Shown: positions 1 to 9,437, counted from the first letter of the stretch. The stretch: DNA of 64,000 nucleotides from an uncultured Prevotella sp. (GCA_944321295.1 CALUKU010000006.1:30249-94248), one strand, 5' to 3'. Numbers and translations are program-made. Notes: generated by a model from the sequence alone, not told the origin.

Positions 1-129
1 AAAGGCGTATTCAGTTGATTTTGTACATAAAAACGTTTTTACAGAACGTGCGGACATAATAAATTATGTCCCTACTTTGTTGTTTAAAATGTTTGCACGT
101 AAATAAGTCTTATACCGAACTGACATTAA
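1..129. repeat. Right part of a shared-end (type A) inverted-repeat element, cut by the window edge
   Basis: This stretch holds the palindrome GGACATAATAAATTATGTCC at about 54-73 and ends in TTATACCGAACTGACATTAA at 110-129. The same order of motifs closes the elements at 31850-32067 and 50787-50965. The left part lies outside the window, so full length cannot be judged. It is non-coding. Confidence 0.65.
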
Positions 130-133
130 CTTA

Positions 134-226
134 AAGGTGAGAAGGTGAGAAATAAAAAAGTGAAAAGCGAAAAGCCAATCGGAAAGCAATTGGATTTTTT
201 CACTCTTCACTTTTAATTATTCATTT
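134..226. repeat. Word-type inverted repeat 3' of lpdA
   Basis: The left part carries GGTGAGAA twice and then GTGAAAAG-like words. The right part carries the complementary TTCACTCTTCACTTTT. It ends about 10 bp from the lpdA stop codon. On RNA it would fold as a hairpin and may act in termination, but the word architecture matches many other loci in this window. Confidence 0.6.
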
Positions 227-234
227 AAAACAAC

Positions 235-1551
235 TTATGATATAAGCAGCTCGGCAATGGTCGGATGGATGTGGGTTATTTGGTTAAGACGGTCAACGGT
301 GCATCCTAACGACATGAGCGCCGTAACCTCCTGCACCATGTCGGCGGCGTGGAGGCCGCAGACGTGGCAACCCAATATCTTGCCCTCAGCGTCGTATATA
401 AGCTTCAGCAAGCCGCCGTCGGCCTCGTCGGCCACGGCGCGTCCGTTGGCACGGTAAGGCGTCTTGCGCACCGAATACTCCAAGCCGGCCTCACGGCATT
501 TCTCCTCGGTGAGTCCAACAGAAGCGGCCTCGGGGTTTGAGAACACGGCCGATGGAACGACGTCAAGACACAGGTCGTCGTCCTTGCCCAATATGCGGTT
601 GACGCAACGCATGCCCTGCACGATGGCGGCATGGGCCAGCATGCAACGGCCGTTGACGTCGCCTACGGCATACACGCCGCAGACATTTGTCTGCATACTG
701 TCGTCAACTACTATACAGCCGCGCTCGGTGGCAATGCCTACGTCCTCAAGGCCGAGACCCTCGGTGTTGGCGGCACGACCCGTAGCGATGAGCACGGCGT
801 CGGCAACCACCTGGCCGGGCTTACGCTTGCACTCGAAGCTCACCTGCAGCTTGCCGTCGCATTCCTCGATAGAGCTTACGCCGGCCTGCATGTAGAACTT
901 TATGCCGCGCTTCTCCATGGCCTTGCGCACACGGCGCGAGATGTCGCCGTCGTATGGCGGCAGGCACTCTTTCATGAATTCCACCACCGTTACGTCGCAG
1001 CCGAAGCTGTTGAACACGGAAGCGAACTCAAGGCCTATGACGCCAGCGCCTACGATGCACAAGCTCTGCGGCAGGACGTCGATGTCAAGAAGTTCGGTTG
1101 ACGTCATCACGCCCGGAAGGTTGATGCCCGCAACAGGCGGCATCTTAGGACGGGAGCCTGTGGCGATTATGATGTTTTCGGCCGTGTACTCTTCACCGCC
1201 TACGATAACGGTATGGCTGCTTGTGAAGCGGGCCTCGCCACGCACGAGCGTTATGCCGGGCTGTGACATAAGCGTCTCGACATCCTGGCGCAGCTTGCTC
1301 ACCACCGTGCGCTTTCGCTCGGCGATCTTGGCGAAGTCAACGGCGGGTCTTGCGCCGCACACCCTGACGGCAGCCTCAACGGCTTCGGCGTCGTGGCACA
1401 AGGCTTTAGTAGGTATGCAGCCGCAGTTAAGGCATGTGCCGCCCACGTCGCCTTTCTCTATTATGACTACGCTCAGTCCGTTATGGGCGGCATAAGCCGC
1501 CGTGTGGTAACCACCCGGGCCGGCGCCTATTATGATCAAGTCTGTTGTCAT
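235..1551 (-). CDS. lpdA: Dihydrolipoyl dehydrogenase (glycine cleavage L-protein)
   Basis: This flavoprotein reoxidises the dihydrolipoyl arm of GcvH, passing electrons through FAD to NAD+ in the cytoplasm. The 438-residue product shows the FAD motif GAGPGG at residues 9-14, the redox-active disulfide in GGTCLNCGCIPTK (Cys40 and Cys45), an NAD-binding GAGVIGLE near residue 167 and the C-terminal HIHPTIAE active-site His/Glu pair. Length is slightly below the usual 450-470. It lies at the 3' end of the gcv cluster, 168 bp after gcvPB, so it probably serves the glycine cleavage system; service to other lipoyl complexes cannot be excluded. Confidence 0.95.
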   Translation of the reverse strand: MTTDLIIIGAGPGGYHTAAYAAHNGLSVVIIEKGDVGGTCLNCGCIPTKALCHDAEAVEAAVRVCGARPAVDFAKIAERKRTVVSKLRQDVETLMSQPGITLVRGEARFTSSHTVIVGGEEYTAENIIIATGSRPKMPPVAGINLPGVMTSTELLDIDVLPQSLCIVGAGVIGLEFASVFNSFGCDVTVVEFMKECLPPYDGDISRRVRKAMEKRGIKFYMQAGVSSIEECDGKLQVSFECKRKPGQVVADAVLIATGRAANTEGLGLEDVGIATERGCIVVDDSMQTNVCGVYAVGDVNGRCMLAHAAIVQGMRCVNRILGKDDDLCLDVVPSAVFSNPEAASVGLTEEKCREAGLEYSVRKTPYRANGRAVADEADGGLLKLIYDAEGKILGCHVCGLHAADMVQEVTALMSLGCTVDRLNQITHIHPTIAELLIS

Positions 1552-1560
1552 GTCTTTTAC

Positions 1561-1718
1561 GGTTATAAGGTTATGGGGTTGTGAGGTTATGGTGTTTTAC
1601 GATGTGGGGTTGTGAGGTTTTATGGTTATGAGCAAGGATTTGTGGTTTACACATAAACAATAAACCATACAACCTCATAACCGTAAAACCTCACAACCAT
1701 ATAACCTCACAACCATAA
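1561..1718. repeat. Word-type inverted repeat between gcvPB and lpdA
   Basis: The left arm repeats GGTTATGG, GGTTGTGAGG and GGTTTTATGG words. A loop of about 35 bp follows. The right arm is the reverse complement (ACAACCTCATAACC, AAAACCTCACAACC, ATAACCTCACAACC). The right arm ends one base from the gcvPB stop codon. No coding potential is seen. Confidence 0.8.
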
Positions 1719-1719
1719 T

Positions 1720-3156
1720 TTAATACTTCAGCACGGGGTGCTTAGCTGCCAGCACGTCGTCAACACGGCCGATGGGAGCGTTGTGGGGAGCACTCTTTAC
1801 CGTTTCAGGCTCTTCAGCGGCCTCACGTGCTATCTCACGCATTACGGCGATGAAACCGTCGATGGTTTCCTTGCTCTCGTTTTCGGTAGGCTCTATCATC
1901 ATCGCCTCGTGGAACAGCAAGGGGAAATAGATTGTGGGCGCGTGGTAACCGAAGTCGAGCAGGCGCTTTGCAACATCCATAGTGGTAACGCCCGTGCTCT
2001 TGTCCTTAAGGCCGTTGAACACGAACTCGTGCTTGCAGAGGCCTTCGATGGGCAGTTCGTAAACGTCCTTCAGGCACTCCTTGATGTAGTTGGCGTTAAG
2101 CGTTGCGAGCGGACCAACCATCTTGACGTTCTCACGGCCGAGCGTAAGGATGTAAGTGTAAGCCTTGACGTCAACACCGAAGTTGCCGAGATAAGCGCCT
2201 ACGTGTATGCCGTTGTCCTGCGTGTCAAGCTCGTACCTGTCACCGTTCTTAACGACCCTCGGCTTGGGCAGGAACTGCTCCAGGCCGGCCCTTACGCCTA
2301 CGGGACCGCTGCCGGGACCGCCGCCGCCATGAGGCGTAGAGAACGTCTTGTGCAGGTTGATGTGCATAACGTCGAAGCCCATGTCGCCGGGACGGCTTGC
2401 CCCGAGCATAGGATTAAGGTTTGCTCCGTCGTAATACAACAATGCGCCGCAGTCATGAACGAGCTTCGCAATCTCGGGTATGCCTGTCTCAAAGAGTCCG
2501 AGCGTGTTGGGGTTAGTCATCATTATTGCCGCAACAGTGTCGTCGAGCAGGCTGCGCAGGTGCTCGATGTCAACCGTGCCGTTGTCAAGGCTCTTCACCT
2601 CAACCACCTCAAGACCGCAAACGGCGGCAGAGGCGGGGTTGGTGCCATGGGCCGAGTCAGGCACAATCACCTTGACACGCTTCATGTCGCCGCGGCTTTC
2701 GTGATAAGCGCGTATTATCATAAGGCCGGTAAGCTCGCCATGGGCGCCGGCAAAGGGATTAAGCGTAAACTCGCTAAGGCCGGTCAAGGCCGACAGCGAC
2801 TTCTGCAGGTTATAATACACGGCCAAGGCGCCCTGGCACGTATCCAGCGGCTGCAACGGATGAATGGCCGAGAACTCCTTGCGGGCTGCCATCTCCTCGT
2901 TGATGGAGGGATTATATTTCATCGTACAGCTGCCAAGGGGGTAAAAGCCGTTGTTCACGCCGAAGTTGTTGCCGCTCATGTTGGTATAGTGGCGTACTAC
3001 GGTCAGCTCGTCACACTCGGGCAACTCGGCGTCAGCCTTGCGCCTCATGCTTTCGGGCAGTTCGTAATCACCGTATGTGTTTCGTGGCAAGGAGTAAGCC
3101 CTGCGGCCTTCGTGCGAAAGCTCGAATATCAACTTGCCGTAAAGTTTGTTGTTCAT
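1720..3156 (-). CDS. gcvPB: Glycine dehydrogenase (decarboxylating) subunit 2
   Basis: This is the C-terminal half of the glycine decarboxylase P-protein in organisms where P is split in two. With GcvPA it decarboxylates glycine using pyridoxal phosphate and transfers aminomethyl to lipoyl-GcvH. The 478 residues contain the PLP-binding lysine in HINLHKTFSTPHGGGGPG (Lys270) and the PDSAHGTNPASA and DGANLNP motifs of the family. Its start lies 49 bp after the gcvPA stop, so the two are probably co-transcribed. Confidence 0.96.
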   Translation of the reverse strand: MNNKLYGKLIFELSHEGRRAYSLPRNTYGDYELPESMRRKADAELPECDELTVVRHYTNMSGNNFGVNNGFYPLGSCTMKYNPSINEEMAARKEFSAIHPLQPLDTCQGALAVYYNLQKSLSALTGLSEFTLNPFAGAHGELTGLMIIRAYHESRGDMKRVKVIVPDSAHGTNPASAAVCGLEVVEVKSLDNGTVDIEHLRSLLDDTVAAIMMTNPNTLGLFETGIPEIAKLVHDCGALLYYDGANLNPMLGASRPGDMGFDVMHINLHKTFSTPHGGGGPGSGPVGVRAGLEQFLPKPRVVKNGDRYELDTQDNGIHVGAYLGNFGVDVKAYTYILTLGRENVKMVGPLATLNANYIKECLKDVYELPIEGLCKHEFVFNGLKDKSTGVTTMDVAKRLLDFGYHAPTIYFPLLFHEAMMIEPTENESKETIDGFIAVMREIAREAAEEPETVKSAPHNAPIGRVDDVLAAKHPVLKY

Positions 3157-3205
3157 TTTGCTCTGTCCTTAAAATTAAAGAAACATCTCTTCTCTCACAC
3201 CTTGA

Positions 3206-4522
3206 TTACTTGGCAAGGCTGACAAGCTTGTCAATCTCTTCCTTAGTGCGCCTCTCGGTTACGGCGAACATTATCACGTCGTCGGCCACCTTGACGCCGC
3301 CCAAGATACCGTTGTCGGCAAGCTTGCGCTGCAGCCCGTCAACGTCGCCGTCATACTTGACGCAGAACTCGTTGAAGAAAGGACGGTCGTAAGCAAGCTT
3401 GAAACGGCCCGTCTTCAACAGCTCGTCACACAGGTAGTGAGCTCCGGCATACGACATTGAAGCCGCCTCCTTAATGCCCTGCTTGCCCATGATTGACATA
3501 TAAATAGTGACATAGAGCGCCATGAGGCTCTCGTTAGAGCAGATGTTCGACGTGGCCTTCTGGCGACGGATGTGCTGCTCGCGGGCCTGAAGGGTGAGCA
3601 CGAAGGCGCGGTTGCCGTTGCTGTCCTTCGTTTCGCCTACTATACGTCCTGGCATTTTGCGCATCAGCTTTTCGGTGCAGCACATGTAACCCACGTAAGG
3701 ACCGCCGAACGACATCGGCAAACCGAGTGACTGGCCGTCGCCTACGGCTATGTCGGCCCCCCACTCGCCCGGCGTCTTCAGCAGGGCAAGGTCGGCTGCA
3801 ACTGAATTCATTATCATCAGAGCCTTGTTGTCGTGGCAAGCGTCGGCCACGCCGTCGTAATCTTCAACGATACCGTAACGGTTAGGCTGCTGCACTATCA
3901 CGCCCGCAACACCGCCCTCGGCAAGACGCTGCTTCATGGCGGCGATGTCGGTGGCGCCGTTGTCCTGGGCTATCATCTCGATGTTTACGCCGTGGAAGTG
4001 GGCGTAGGTCTTTACTACGTCAACCGTCTTCGGGTCAACCGTATCGGAAACGAGCACGGTATCAGCCTTCTTTGCCGACGCAACGGCCATCATCATAGCC
4101 TCGGCCGTAGCCGTAGTGCCGTCGTACATCGAAGCGTTTGAGATGTCCATGCCTGTGAGGCGGGTCATCATCGACTGATACTCGAAAATATAATGAAGCG
4201 TGCCCTGCGAGATTTCGGCCTGATAGGGCGTGTAACTCGTAAGGAACTCTGAGCGCTCAACGATATAAGGGATTACCGACGGCGTGTAATGGTCGTAAAC
4301 GCCGGCACCGGCAAAGCAGGTGAGCTGCTTGTCGTTACGGCAAAGCTTGTCGAAAAACTGCCTTACCTCAACCTCGCTCATTGCCTCGGGCAGGTCATAG
4401 TCGCCCTTCCAGCGTATCGACTCGGGCACGTCCGCGTACAAGTCGTCAAGCGACTTCACACCGACACGGGCCAACATCTCTTCAATGTCACGCCCTGTAT
4501 GCGGAAAATATTTGAATGACAT
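3206..4522 (-). CDS. gcvPA: Glycine dehydrogenase (decarboxylating) subunit 1
   Basis: This is the N-terminal half of the split glycine decarboxylase P-protein. The 438-residue product opens with FKYFPHTGRDIEEML, typical of subunit 1, and carries GAGVYDHYTPSVI and the conserved Tyr-Thr-Pro-Tyr-Gln region. It lacks the PLP lysine, which sits in GcvPB, so the two must form a heteromer. It follows gcvH after a 214-bp gap occupied by a word-type inverted repeat, the largest spacing inside the cluster. Confidence 0.95.
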   Translation of the reverse strand: MSFKYFPHTGRDIEEMLARVGVKSLDDLYADVPESIRWKGDYDLPEAMSEVEVRQFFDKLCRNDKQLTCFAGAGVYDHYTPSVIPYIVERSEFLTSYTPYQAEISQGTLHYIFEYQSMMTRLTGMDISNASMYDGTTATAEAMMMAVASAKKADTVLVSDTVDPKTVDVVKTYAHFHGVNIEMIAQDNGATDIAAMKQRLAEGGVAGVIVQQPNRYGIVEDYDGVADACHDNKALMIMNSVAADLALLKTPGEWGADIAVGDGQSLGLPMSFGGPYVGYMCCTEKLMRKMPGRIVGETKDSNGNRAFVLTLQAREQHIRRQKATSNICSNESLMALYVTIYMSIMGKQGIKEAASMSYAGAHYLCDELLKTGRFKLAYDRPFFNEFCVKYDGDVDGLQRKLADNGILGGVKVADDVIMFAVTERRTKEEIDKLVSLAK

Positions 4523-4565
4523 AATTTAATTTAAGGTTAAATGATTTTAGGACGCATCAAAATCA

Positions 4566-4707
4566 GGAAGTTATCGTGAGTTAACAGAAGTTAGGCTCGT
4601 CGCACCCGCCGGAGTTAACTGACAATAGCTTGAAATTCAGCAACTTGGCATTTGTCCGTTAACTCCCGATAACTCCGACGCGAAGCGTCTAACTCCTGTT
4701 TACTCCA
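4566..4707. repeat. Word-type inverted repeat 3' of gcvH
   Basis: The left arm has GGAAGTTATC, GAGTTAAC, AGAAGTTAG and GGAGTTAAC. The right arm has the complementary GTTAACTCC, GATAACTCC, CTAACTCC and TTTACTCC. About 40 bp separate the arms. It ends about 30 bp from the gcvH stop codon. Confidence 0.75.
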
Positions 4708-4736
4708 TTTCAATACATCCTTAAGCACGAACACTC

Positions 4737-5117
4737 TTACTTGTTGCAGAACTCCTCGTAAGCCTTGGCGTCCATCAGGTTGTCAAGCTCGCCCTTGTCT
4801 GACAGCTCAACCTTGATAATCCAGTTGGCGTAAGCGTCCTGGTTAATCAGTTCGGGAGTGTCCTCAAGCTTATCGTTAACCTCTACAACCGTACCGCTAA
4901 CGGGAGAAATGAGGTCGCTGGCTGCCTTTACGCTCTCAACTGCGCCGAACTCTCCTTCAGCCTCAATCTCGTCGTCAACTTCAGGCATGTCAACATATAC
5001 TACATTGCCGAGCGCGTTCTGTGCATAATCGGTTATGCCGATGTAACCATAGTCACCTTCAACTTTCACATACTCGTGTGACTCTGAATAATAGAGTCCT
5101 TCAATTACTTTTGCCAT
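4737..5117 (-). CDS. gcvH: Glycine cleavage system H protein
   Basis: This small lipoyl carrier shuttles the aminomethyl group between the P, T and L proteins. The 126-residue length is normal for the family. The lipoylation site is the lysine in ESVKAASD (Lys64), within the family pattern GAVESVKAASD...SPVSG. It sits between gcvT and gcvPA on the minus strand. The lipoate ligase at the head of the cluster is the obvious enzyme to modify Lys64. Confidence 0.97.
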   Translation of the reverse strand: MAKVIEGLYYSESHEYVKVEGDYGYIGITDYAQNALGNVVYVDMPEVDDEIEAEGEFGAVESVKAASDLISPVSGTVVEVNDKLEDTPELINQDAYANWIIKVELSDKGELDNLMDAKAYEEFCNK

Positions 5118-5153
5118 ATCTTTATTTATTTAATTGATTATTAATTTTTAATT

Positions 5154-5243
5154 GGGAGTAATCAGGATAAACGGAAGCGGAGCAGGCTTCACACGCCTTT
5201 TATAAGTTTTACGTTTACTTACTCCTACCCTCCTTACTCCTTC
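5154..5243. repeat. Word-type inverted repeat 3' of gcvT
   Basis: The left arm has GGGAGTAA and ATAAACG. The right arm has CGTTTACTTACTCC followed by CCTTACTCC. It ends about 13 bp from the gcvT stop codon and lies in the gcvT-gcvH gap. Confidence 0.6.
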
Positions 5244-5256
5244 TTTCCTAAACTAC

Positions 5257-6348
5257 TTACTTCTTATAATGCTTATCGTAAAATCTCTTCTTTACTACCG
5301 TTCCGGCGAAAGTCTTCTTACGTATCTGCACCTCAAGCTCAGTGCCGAGCTTTGAATAAGCTGCGTCTACAAGAGCCATGCATACGCTCTTGTGAGTAGA
5401 GATTGACTGATAACCGGTAGTAACCGTACCGATGACATTGCCGTCGGCAACTACATTATAGCCATGACGCGGAACGGCGTGCTCATGCAGCTCTATGCCT
5501 ACAACCTTACGGCTTACGCCATTGGCCTTCTGGGCGGCAACAGCTTCCTTGCCGATGAACTCTTCCTTATCGAGCTTGCAGAACATGCTGAGGCCTGCCA
5601 TAACGGGGCTGATGTCCTTGCTCAGCTCGTTGCCGTAAAGCGGCAGGCCTACCTCGAAGCGCAAGGTGTCGCGGCAACCCAGTCCGCAAGGCTTGCAACG
5701 GCCGCTCTCAACAAGCTTGTCCCAATAGCTGCGGATGAGTTCGTGGCTGCAGTATATCTCGAAACCGTCCTCGCCGGTATAGCCGGTGCGGCTGACAATA
5801 ACCTCGTCACCGTCGACGTTGATTATCTTTGAGGTGTAGAACACCAGCTCCTTGCACTCAAGACCGAGCACTGACTCAACTACGGCCTCAGCCTCGGGAC
5901 CCTGCACGGCAATCTGGCCGTAACGCTCAGAGGCGTTCTCGATGTTTACGTCGAAGCCCTCGGCGTTTTCCTTCATCCAAGCGATGTCCTTATCAACGTT
6001 TGACGCATTGATTACGAGGAAAAAGCTGCCGTCGGCCATCTTATAAACCAGCAAGTCGTCAACAGTTCCGCCGTCAGGATAGAGCATCATGCCGTAGAGC
6101 ACCTGCCCTGCGGTGATGGCGTTGACGTCGTTAGTGAAAATGTGGTTTACGTAACGCTCGGCGTCAGGACCGGTAACAACGGCCTCGCCCATGTGTGACA
6201 CGTCGAAAACGCCACAGGCCGTACGCACGGCGTTATGCTCGTCGATGATTGACGAATACTGGATTGGCATGTCAAATCCTGCAAATGGCTGCATCAAAGC
6301 TCCTAAAGCCACATGCTTGTCGTGAAGACAGGTTTTCTTATTTTCCAT
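5257..6348 (-). CDS. gcvT: Glycine cleavage system T protein (aminomethyltransferase)
   Basis: This enzyme transfers the one-carbon unit from aminomethyl-GcvH to tetrahydrofolate and releases ammonia. I chose the ATG at 6348 (MENKKTCLHDKH), which gives 363 residues and leaves 22 bp after lplA; an upstream ATG at 6384 would overlap lplA and add a non-conserved tail. Family signatures include YSSIIDEHNAVRTACGVFDVSHMGE near the N-terminus and the SRTGYTGEDGFEIY segment in the middle. It is second in the likely lplA-gcvT-gcvH-gcvPA-gcvPB-lpdA transcription order. Confidence 0.96.
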   Translation of the reverse strand: MENKKTCLHDKHVALGALMQPFAGFDMPIQYSSIIDEHNAVRTACGVFDVSHMGEAVVTGPDAERYVNHIFTNDVNAITAGQVLYGMMLYPDGGTVDDLLVYKMADGSFFLVINASNVDKDIAWMKENAEGFDVNIENASERYGQIAVQGPEAEAVVESVLGLECKELVFYTSKIINVDGDEVIVSRTGYTGEDGFEIYCSHELIRSYWDKLVESGRCKPCGLGCRDTLRFEVGLPLYGNELSKDISPVMAGLSMFCKLDKEEFIGKEAVAAQKANGVSRKVVGIELHEHAVPRHGYNVVADGNVIGTVTTGYQSISTHKSVCMALVDAAYSKLGTELEVQIRKKTFAGTVVKKRFYDKHYKK

Positions 6349-6370
6349 ATTTTTAAGGTATACAATTAAA

Positions 6371-7366
6371 TTATTCATTATCATCGGTCAGAAGGCTAAC
6401 GAAGTCCTCCTTACGCAAATTCATTATCACGTCGTCAAGCCTGGCGGGCAGGACGGCCGCCACGGCCTCGGGCGTAAGCTCAACGTTCTTAAGACGCCGG
6501 AGCAAACTGCCGTCGACGTCGCCCGTAGCGAAGAAGTCGCCGCTCAACGTGACGTTCCTTATAATCCGCCCCTTAACGTCGATGTGGGCCTCAACGCCGC
6601 CTACGCCGTCAATCCGCCGCCTGCGCACCACCGTGTGGCGCGGCTCGCTGCCGTAGATGAAATCCTCTGACAGGTAAACGCTGCGCTCGATGTCCTCTAT
6701 GCGGCGCACGTCGTCGGCGGTAAGCACCACCTCGCCGTCGCACAGCGTCTGCCTCACGCTCTGCTTGAAGCCGTCAATGCTTATGTCGACATAATCTTTC
6801 AACAAGGCCACGCGCCGGCGCACGCTGTCGACGCCGTTGCTCTGCAGCTTGTCGCCCGGGGGCGTTATGCTGCGCACCATGTGCTCCATGTCGGTGTCAA
6901 AGAGCATCGTGCCGTGCACTATGCTCCGGCCGGGAAGATGGTAAAAGGCGTTGCCCGACACCTTGCGGCCGTCAACCATTATGTCGTTGCGCCCGGTGGC
7001 GACGGCGTCGACGCCCATCTTGCGCAACATCAGCACCATCATGTTCATGTAGCGGTTGAACGTAAGGTTGACGTTGTCGCCGTCGGTGACGAACGAGAAC
7101 ATTACGTTGTCCTTGTCGGCGTAAACACATCCGCCGCCGCTCTTGCGCCTGAACATGGCTATGCCGTGGCTGCGGCAATAGTCTACGTTCACCTCGTTGG
7201 CAATAAGCTGGTTGCGACCGAACACTACCGACGGCTCCACCTGCCAATAGAACAGGTAGTCGCCTCCGCCGAGAGCGCGGGCGACATATTCCTCCATTGC
7301 CAAGTAAAACGACACTTTTCGTGTCTTTTCTTCAGGCAAAACAACGTAGGACATTCCGTTTTTCAT
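6371..7366 (-). CDS. lplA: Lipoate--protein ligase A
   Basis: It activates lipoate with ATP and attaches it to lipoyl-domain lysines. The 331 residues contain the family signature RRKSGGGCVYADKDNVMFS (family pattern RR-S/T-GGG-x-VYHD-x-GN) and GRNDIMVDGRKVSGNAFY with the lipoate-binding lysine. The C-terminal accessory domain is present. It is the first gene of the gcv cluster, which suggests GcvH is its main substrate. A second in-frame ATG lies four codons downstream at 7354. Confidence 0.93.
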   Translation of the reverse strand: MKNGMSYVVLPEEKTRKVSFYLAMEEYVARALGGGDYLFYWQVEPSVVFGRNQLIANEVNVDYCRSHGIAMFRRKSGGGCVYADKDNVMFSFVTDGDNVNLTFNRYMNMMVLMLRKMGVDAVATGRNDIMVDGRKVSGNAFYHLPGRSIVHGTMLFDTDMEHMVRSITPPGDKLQSNGVDSVRRRVALLKDYVDISIDGFKQSVRQTLCDGEVVLTADDVRRIEDIERSVYLSEDFIYGSEPRHTVVRRRRIDGVGGVEAHIDVKGRIIRNVTLSGDFFATGDVDGSLLRRLKNVELTPEAVAAVLPARLDDVIMNLRKEDFVSLLTDDNE

Positions 7367-7432
7367 CTTATACGTCGGTTCAACGTGTCAAAAGGTTAGC
7401 ACCGGGCCTGAACGTAATTATATTGACCCGCA

Positions 7433-7440
7433 CAAAAGTA
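7433..7440 (-). promoter_or_regulatory. Putative -7 box for lplA and the gcv cluster
   Basis: On the minus strand this reads TACTTTTG, matching the Bacteroidota TAnnTTTG -7 consensus. I find no good TTTG at the expected -33 distance. It lies about 65 bp upstream of the lplA start. Confidence 0.4.
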
Positions 7441-7567
7441 ACAAAAAATAACGTAACATCCGAACAAAAAAGCGATAAAAATTTGATGCGCCGAACATGT
7501 TTTTACACAAATAAGCCGAAAAAGCCATTTCTTTAAGCAAAACGAACGTCTTATCAAAAAATTTAAG

Positions 7568-7575
7568 TACTTTTG
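7568..7575 (+). promoter_or_regulatory. Putative -7 box for the HIT-trmD pair
   Basis: TACTTTTG matches TAnnTTTG and lies 45 bp before the HIT gene. The -33 region is not recognisable. Confidence 0.4.
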
Positions 7576-7620
7576 CAGATACGGAAAGCATATCCGCAAC
7601 CATAAAAACAAACGAAAAAA

Positions 7621-8046
7621 ATGAAAAGCGACCCGAAAGACTGTCTTTACTGTCAAAACAACGCAACGCAGCACAACCTTATGATTGAGGTTGCGAAGCT
7701 GAGCGTATCACGCGTGTTCATATTCAAAGAGCAGACATACCACGGACGTTGCCTCGTGGCATACGACCACCACATTGACGACCTCAACCAGCTGAGCGAC
7801 GAGGAGCGCAACGCCTTCATGGCCGACGTGGCCAGGGTGACGAGAGCCATGCAGAAGGTATTCAACCCGGCTAAGATAAACTACGGAGCCTACGCCGACA
7901 CGCTGTCGCACCTACACTTCCACTTAGTGCCCAAATACGTCGACGGACCCGACTTCGGCGGCGTGTTCCAGATGAACCCGCAGAAGGTGTATCTCACTGA
8001 TAATGAATATGCCGAAATGGCCGAAGCCCTGAAAAAGGAACTGTGA
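7621..8046 (+). CDS. HIT family hydrolase
   Basis: This histidine-triad protein of 141 residues probably hydrolyses nucleotide-phosphoramidate or dinucleotide substrates. The catalytic triad is [10 protein letters not shown] (H-x-H-x-H) near residue 98, and the N-terminal CLYCQNN cysteines resemble the metal site seen in some HIT proteins. Its TGA stop overlaps the trmD ATG by one base (TGATG), so translation of the two is likely coupled. The physiological substrate cannot be told from sequence. Confidence 0.88.
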   Translation: MKSDPKDCLYCQNNATQHNLMIEVAKLSVSRVFIFKEQTYHGRCLVAYDHHIDDLNQLSDEERNAFMADVARVTRAMQKVFNPAKINYGAYADTLSHLHFHLVPKYVDGPDFGGVFQMNPQKVYLTDNEYAEMAEALKKEL

Positions 8047-8720
8047 TGAGGATTGACATTATCACCGTGTTGCCCGAGATGATTGAGGGCTTCGTGCATG
8101 AATCCATACTCGCCCGGGCGCAGAAGAAGGGACTGGCGGAAATCCACCTGCACAACCTGCGCGACTACTCGACGGACAAATGGCGGCGAGTGGACGACTA
8201 TCCTTACGGGGGATTCGCGGGGATGGTGATGCAATGCGAGCCTATCGACCGCGCAATATCCGCGCTGAAGGCCGAAAGGGACTACGACGAGGTTATATAC
8301 ACGTCGCCCGACGGCGAGCAGTTTAACCAGCACGTAGCCAACGACCTGTCGCTGAAAGGCAACATCATCATACTCTGCGGCCACTACAAGGGCATTGACC
8401 AGCGCGTGCGCGACCACCTGATAACGCGCGAGATAAGCATTGGCGACTATGTGCTGACGGGCGGCGAACTGGCTGCCGCCGTGATGGCCGACGCCATCGT
8501 GAGGCTTGTGCCCGGAGTGATAAGCGACGACCAGAGCGCCCTGTCAGACTGCTTCCAGGACGACATGCTGTCGGCTCCTATTTACACCCGCCCCGCCGAC
8601 TACAAGGGCTGGAAGGTGCCTGACATCCTGCTGAGCGGCAACGAGGCAAAGATTAAGGACTGGGAGATTGAACAAAGCTACGAGCGCACGAAACGGCTGC
8701 GCCCCGACCTGCTGAAATGA
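8046..8720 (+). CDS. trmD: tRNA (guanine(37)-N1)-methyltransferase
   Basis: TrmD methylates G37 next to the anticodon using S-adenosylmethionine and so prevents frameshifting. The product has 224 residues from the ATG at 8046; a GTG one codon earlier is less likely. Seen motifs are [12 protein letters not shown] at the N-terminus, [12 protein letters not shown] and the trefoil-knot SAM loop [14 protein letters not shown]. It is coupled to the upstream HIT gene. Confidence 0.96.
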   Translation: MRIDIITVLPEMIEGFVHESILARAQKKGLAEIHLHNLRDYSTDKWRRVDDYPYGGFAGMVMQCEPIDRAISALKAERDYDEVIYTSPDGEQFNQHVANDLSLKGNIIILCGHYKGIDQRVRDHLITREISIGDYVLTGGELAAAVMADAIVRLVPGVISDDQSALSDCFQDDMLSAPIYTRPADYKGWKVPDILLSGNEAKIKDWEIEQSYERTKRLRPDLLK

Positions 8721-8733
8721 TTAATACTTATTT

Positions 8734-8760
8734 AGGAGTTAAGAAGTTAAGGAGTTAAGA
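8734..8760 (+). repeat. Half of a word-type repeat 3' of trmD
   Basis: GGAGTTAA, GAAGTTAA and GGAGTTAA stand in tandem about 13 bp after the trmD stop. I see no complementary right arm, so this may be a half or decayed copy. Confidence 0.5.
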
Positions 8761-8813
8761 CAATAGCTTTCTCTTTTTCACCTTCAAATTCAGAAACATC
8801 AAACAATAACGAC

Positions 8814-9326
8814 ATGGAAAACATTAAAAGACTGCCGTCAATGACTATCGGCGAATCTGTAAAAAAGGTGTTAAGCAACCTTTTTAACTTCAAGGGACGG
8901 GCACGCCGCTCTGAGCTTTGGATGTATTGGCTGTTTTACTTCCTCGTTTCAATGGTGCTCATGTTCATAGTGAAGCCGTGGCCTGTAGTGAGCTTCATCG
9001 TCTACACCCTGTTGCATCTGTCGTTGTGGTCTGTCACGGTGCGCCGCCTGCACGACCGCGGACACAGCGGCTGGTGGGTAACAATAGCCATCTTGTTAAG
9101 CACGTTTTTACAGGCTTATTACTTGGACATGGGATATTACGAAATAATTGAAACAATAAATCCCGACCCCGAAGCAGCTATGGCCATCATGATGGACCCG
9201 ATATTCAACATCGGCCTGTTAGTGTCATTCTTTGTAAACATTTCAATCCTTATCTTCTGCGTGCTTGACAGCAAGCCTGAACCTAACAAATACGGTCTGT
9301 CGCCCAAGTATGTAGTAGAGGAATAA
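8814..9326 (+). CDS. DUF805 domain membrane protein
   Basis: This 170-residue protein has the DUF805 layout: an amphipathic N-terminus with FKGRARRSELWMYWLFYFL, then hydrophobic stretches at roughly residues 40-60, 65-80, 92-110 and 138-155. The R-R-x-E-x-W and R-R-L-H-D-R-G-H-S-G-W-W signatures are visible. It is probably an inner-membrane protein of unknown function. It stands 93 bp after trmD and is convergent with recQ. Confidence 0.85.
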   Translation: MENIKRLPSMTIGESVKKVLSNLFNFKGRARRSELWMYWLFYFLVSMVLMFIVKPWPVVSFIVYTLLHLSLWSVTVRRLHDRGHSGWWVTIAILLSTFLQAYYLDMGYYEIIETINPDPEAAMAIMMDPIFNIGLLVSFFVNISILIFCVLDSKPEPNKYGLSPKYVVEE

Positions 9327-9328
9327 TT

Positions 9329-9437
9329 AATGAAAAAATGAATAATGAAAAAATGAACAATGAATAATCAACGGCCCAAAAAGTCAAAGAATTTGGATTG
9401 TTCATTGTTCATTTTTTCATTATTCATTTTTCATTTT
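9329..9437. repeat. Word-type inverted repeat between convergent DUF805 and recQ genes
   Basis: The left arm is built of AATGAAAAAATG, AATAATGAAAAAATG and AACAATGAATAATC words; the right arm is the complementary GATTGTTCATTGTTCATT and TTTCATTATTCATTTTTC. About 30 bp separate the arms. It begins 3 bp after the DUF805 stop and overlaps the recQ stop. Confidence 0.8.

Noticed and set aside
7367-7450. A glycine riboswitch before the gcv cluster
   Set aside because: The leader is too short and shows no paired aptamer-like structure.
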